From Nodularia sp. LEGE 06071 (GTDB lineage Bacteria; Cyanobacteriota; Cyanobacteriia; Cyanobacteriales; Nostocaceae), in the NCBI RefSeq assembly GCF_015207755.1, contig NZ_JADEWH010000021.1, forward strand, positions 1 to 64,000: DNA of 64,000 nucleotides. Reading direction: 5' to 3'. A program made the position numbers and the translations under genes. Below, piece after piece: positions 63,107 through 64,000 of the stretch. The notes beneath the pieces are model-generated. The model was not told the origin of the DNA. It was given only the letters and a program-made list of their open reading frames with translations, and did not search any database. The first letter of the stretch is position 1. Every line of letters begins with the position of its first letter.

Positions 63107-63356
63107 TAGCTTGTTTACAGGAAGGGAGGGGAGTGTGGGAAGACGGGGAAGAGAGGGGAGCAGTAGCGGCTAGGTAATATCTGATGATTCCCATTGACAA
63201 GTCCCGATTTCCGATTCCCCAGTCCCAGTTTTTGTATCAAAATATGAAGGAATATTGCATTTCAGTCAAAATCTGAAGCCAGACCAAGAAATCAGGCAAA
63301 ACTCCGTGATAGGATGCTTGGGTTAAACGTTTTTATCAACTATTGGGAGAAGACCT

Positions 63357-64000
63357 TTGACACTACGGGTTGCTGTTGTTGGGTCGGGCCCTGCTGGTTC
63401 ATCTGCCGCTGAAACGCTGGCGAAAGCAGGAATTGAAACTTACCTGTTTGAGCGGAAACTAGACAATGCCAAGCCCTGCGGGGGTGCGATTCCCCTGTGT
63501 ATGGTGGATGAATTTGACCTACCACCAGAGATTATTGACCGCCGTGTGCGGAAGATGAAAATGATTTCACCTTCCAATCGTGAGGTTAATATCAATATAG
63601 TAAAAGAAGACGAATATATAGGAATGTGCCGCCGGGAAGTGCTGGATGGTTTCCTGCGTGACCGAGCGGCAAAACTAGGGGCAAATTTAATTAATGCCAC
63701 TGTTCATAAACTCGATATACCCACAAATAACACCAGCCCTTATACAATCCACTACGTTGACCATACAGAAAGTGGTTCACAGGGGATTACTAAAACCCTA
63801 AAAGTAGATTTAGTGATTGGGGCGGATGGGGCTAATTCCCGCATTGCCAAAGAAATGGATGCTGGGGATTATAACTATGCGATCGCTTTCCAAGAGCGAA
63901 TCCGCTTACCCCAGGATAAAATGGACTACTATAACGACTTAGCCGAAATGTATGTCGGCAATGACGTTTCCACCGATTTCTACGCCTGGGTTTTCCCCAA
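63357..64000 (+). CDS. chlP: Geranylgeranyl reductase ChlP (5' part, runs off the window)
   Basis: The first 214 codons of geranylgeranyl diphosphate/chlorophyll reductase, which makes the phytyl chain for chlorophyll and tocopherol. It starts at TTG (63357), with GGAGA nine to ten bases upstream, and reads LRVAVVGSGPAGSSAAETLA (FAD-binding GxGPAG), LFERKLDNAKPCGGAIPLCM, MCRREVLDGFLRDRAAKLGA and VIGADGANSRIAKEMDAGDY (GADGANS). The C-terminal half lies beyond 64000. No other coding frame is comparable here. Confidence 0.93.
   Translation, partial: MTLRVAVVGSGPAGSSAAETLAKAGIETYLFERKLDNAKPCGGAIPLCMVDEFDLPPEIIDRRVRKMKMISPSNREVNINIVKEDEYIGMCRREVLDGFLRDRAAKLGANLINATVHKLDIPTNNTSPYTIHYVDHTESGSQGITKTLKVDLVIGADGANSRIAKEMDAGDYNYAIAFQERIRLPQDKMDYYNDLAEMYVGNDVSTDFYAWVFP

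Overview
The window is a chromosomal segment from a heterocyst-forming filamentous cyanobacterium (Nostocales, Nostoc/Anabaena/Nodularia type). The evidence is a nearly complete heterocyst glycolipid locus, a CpcT-type phycobilin lyase, Ycf34, the start of chlP, very frequent GCGATCGC octamers (HIP1), and many 7-bp tandem repeats (STRR type) and small palindromic elements in the spacers.

Layout. 0.1-3.9 kb: a large multi-PAS/GAF hybrid histidine kinase whose stop codon lies inside a heptanucleotide array. 4.7-12.2 kb: housekeeping genes, namely the CCA-adding enzyme, ycf34, a histidine phosphatase, tsaB, argD, a K+ channel with an RCK domain, an MMADHC-like protein and a 68-aa protein, with several mobile palindromic repeats between them. 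12.3-16.4 kb: a DevBCA-type exporter (devA, devC, devB) preceded by a TetR regulator that has a clear palindrome just upstream of its start. 16.5-17.8 kb: a membrane hydroxylase-like/SDR fusion. 17.8-24.7 kb: an AT-rich, probably acquired segment. It holds a dynamin-like GTPase gene broken by one in-frame TAA, two unrecognised membrane-associated proteins and a tyrosine integrase next to tRNA-Cys(GCA).

25-58.4 kb: a cpdA-like phosphoesterase, cpcT and a TPR protein lead into the heterocyst glycolipid locus. The minus-strand half (28.1-37.5 kb) carries glycosyltransferases (probable hglT, two tandem GT2 paralogues, another GT2), a DUF2141 protein, the epimerase hgdA and the exporter pair hgdC/hgdB, with no ATPase gene beside them. 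The plus-strand half (38-58 kb) carries a ParB-like protein, a small conserved protein and the aglycone synthase hglE-hglD-hglC-hglA-hglB. This synthase resembles polyunsaturated fatty acid (Pfa) synthases: KS-AT-ACP-ACP-KR(N half), KR(C half)-DH, KS-CLF-AT, PfaD-like enoyl reductase, and ACP-thioester reductase. It is followed by an SDR where Anabaena has hetN, and by the phosphopantetheinyl transferase hetI, which would activate the ACPs. I infer that hgl proteins build and reduce the long-chain polyol, the glycosyltransferases add sugar, HgdA supplies or adjusts the sugar nucleotide, and HgdB/HgdC export the product.

58.6-64 kb: a PEP-CTERM-like proline-repeat protein, a secreted protein of unknown function, cysA, a small Cys-rich ORF and the 5' part of chlP.

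The least explained material is the dynamin-associated cassette (18.3-23.1 kb), the ParB/degenerate-methyltransferase protein at the head of the hgl genes, the SDR in the hetN position, and the repeat elements in the long spacers of the hgl gene cluster. All assignments were made by eye from motifs and remembered gene order, without database searches.
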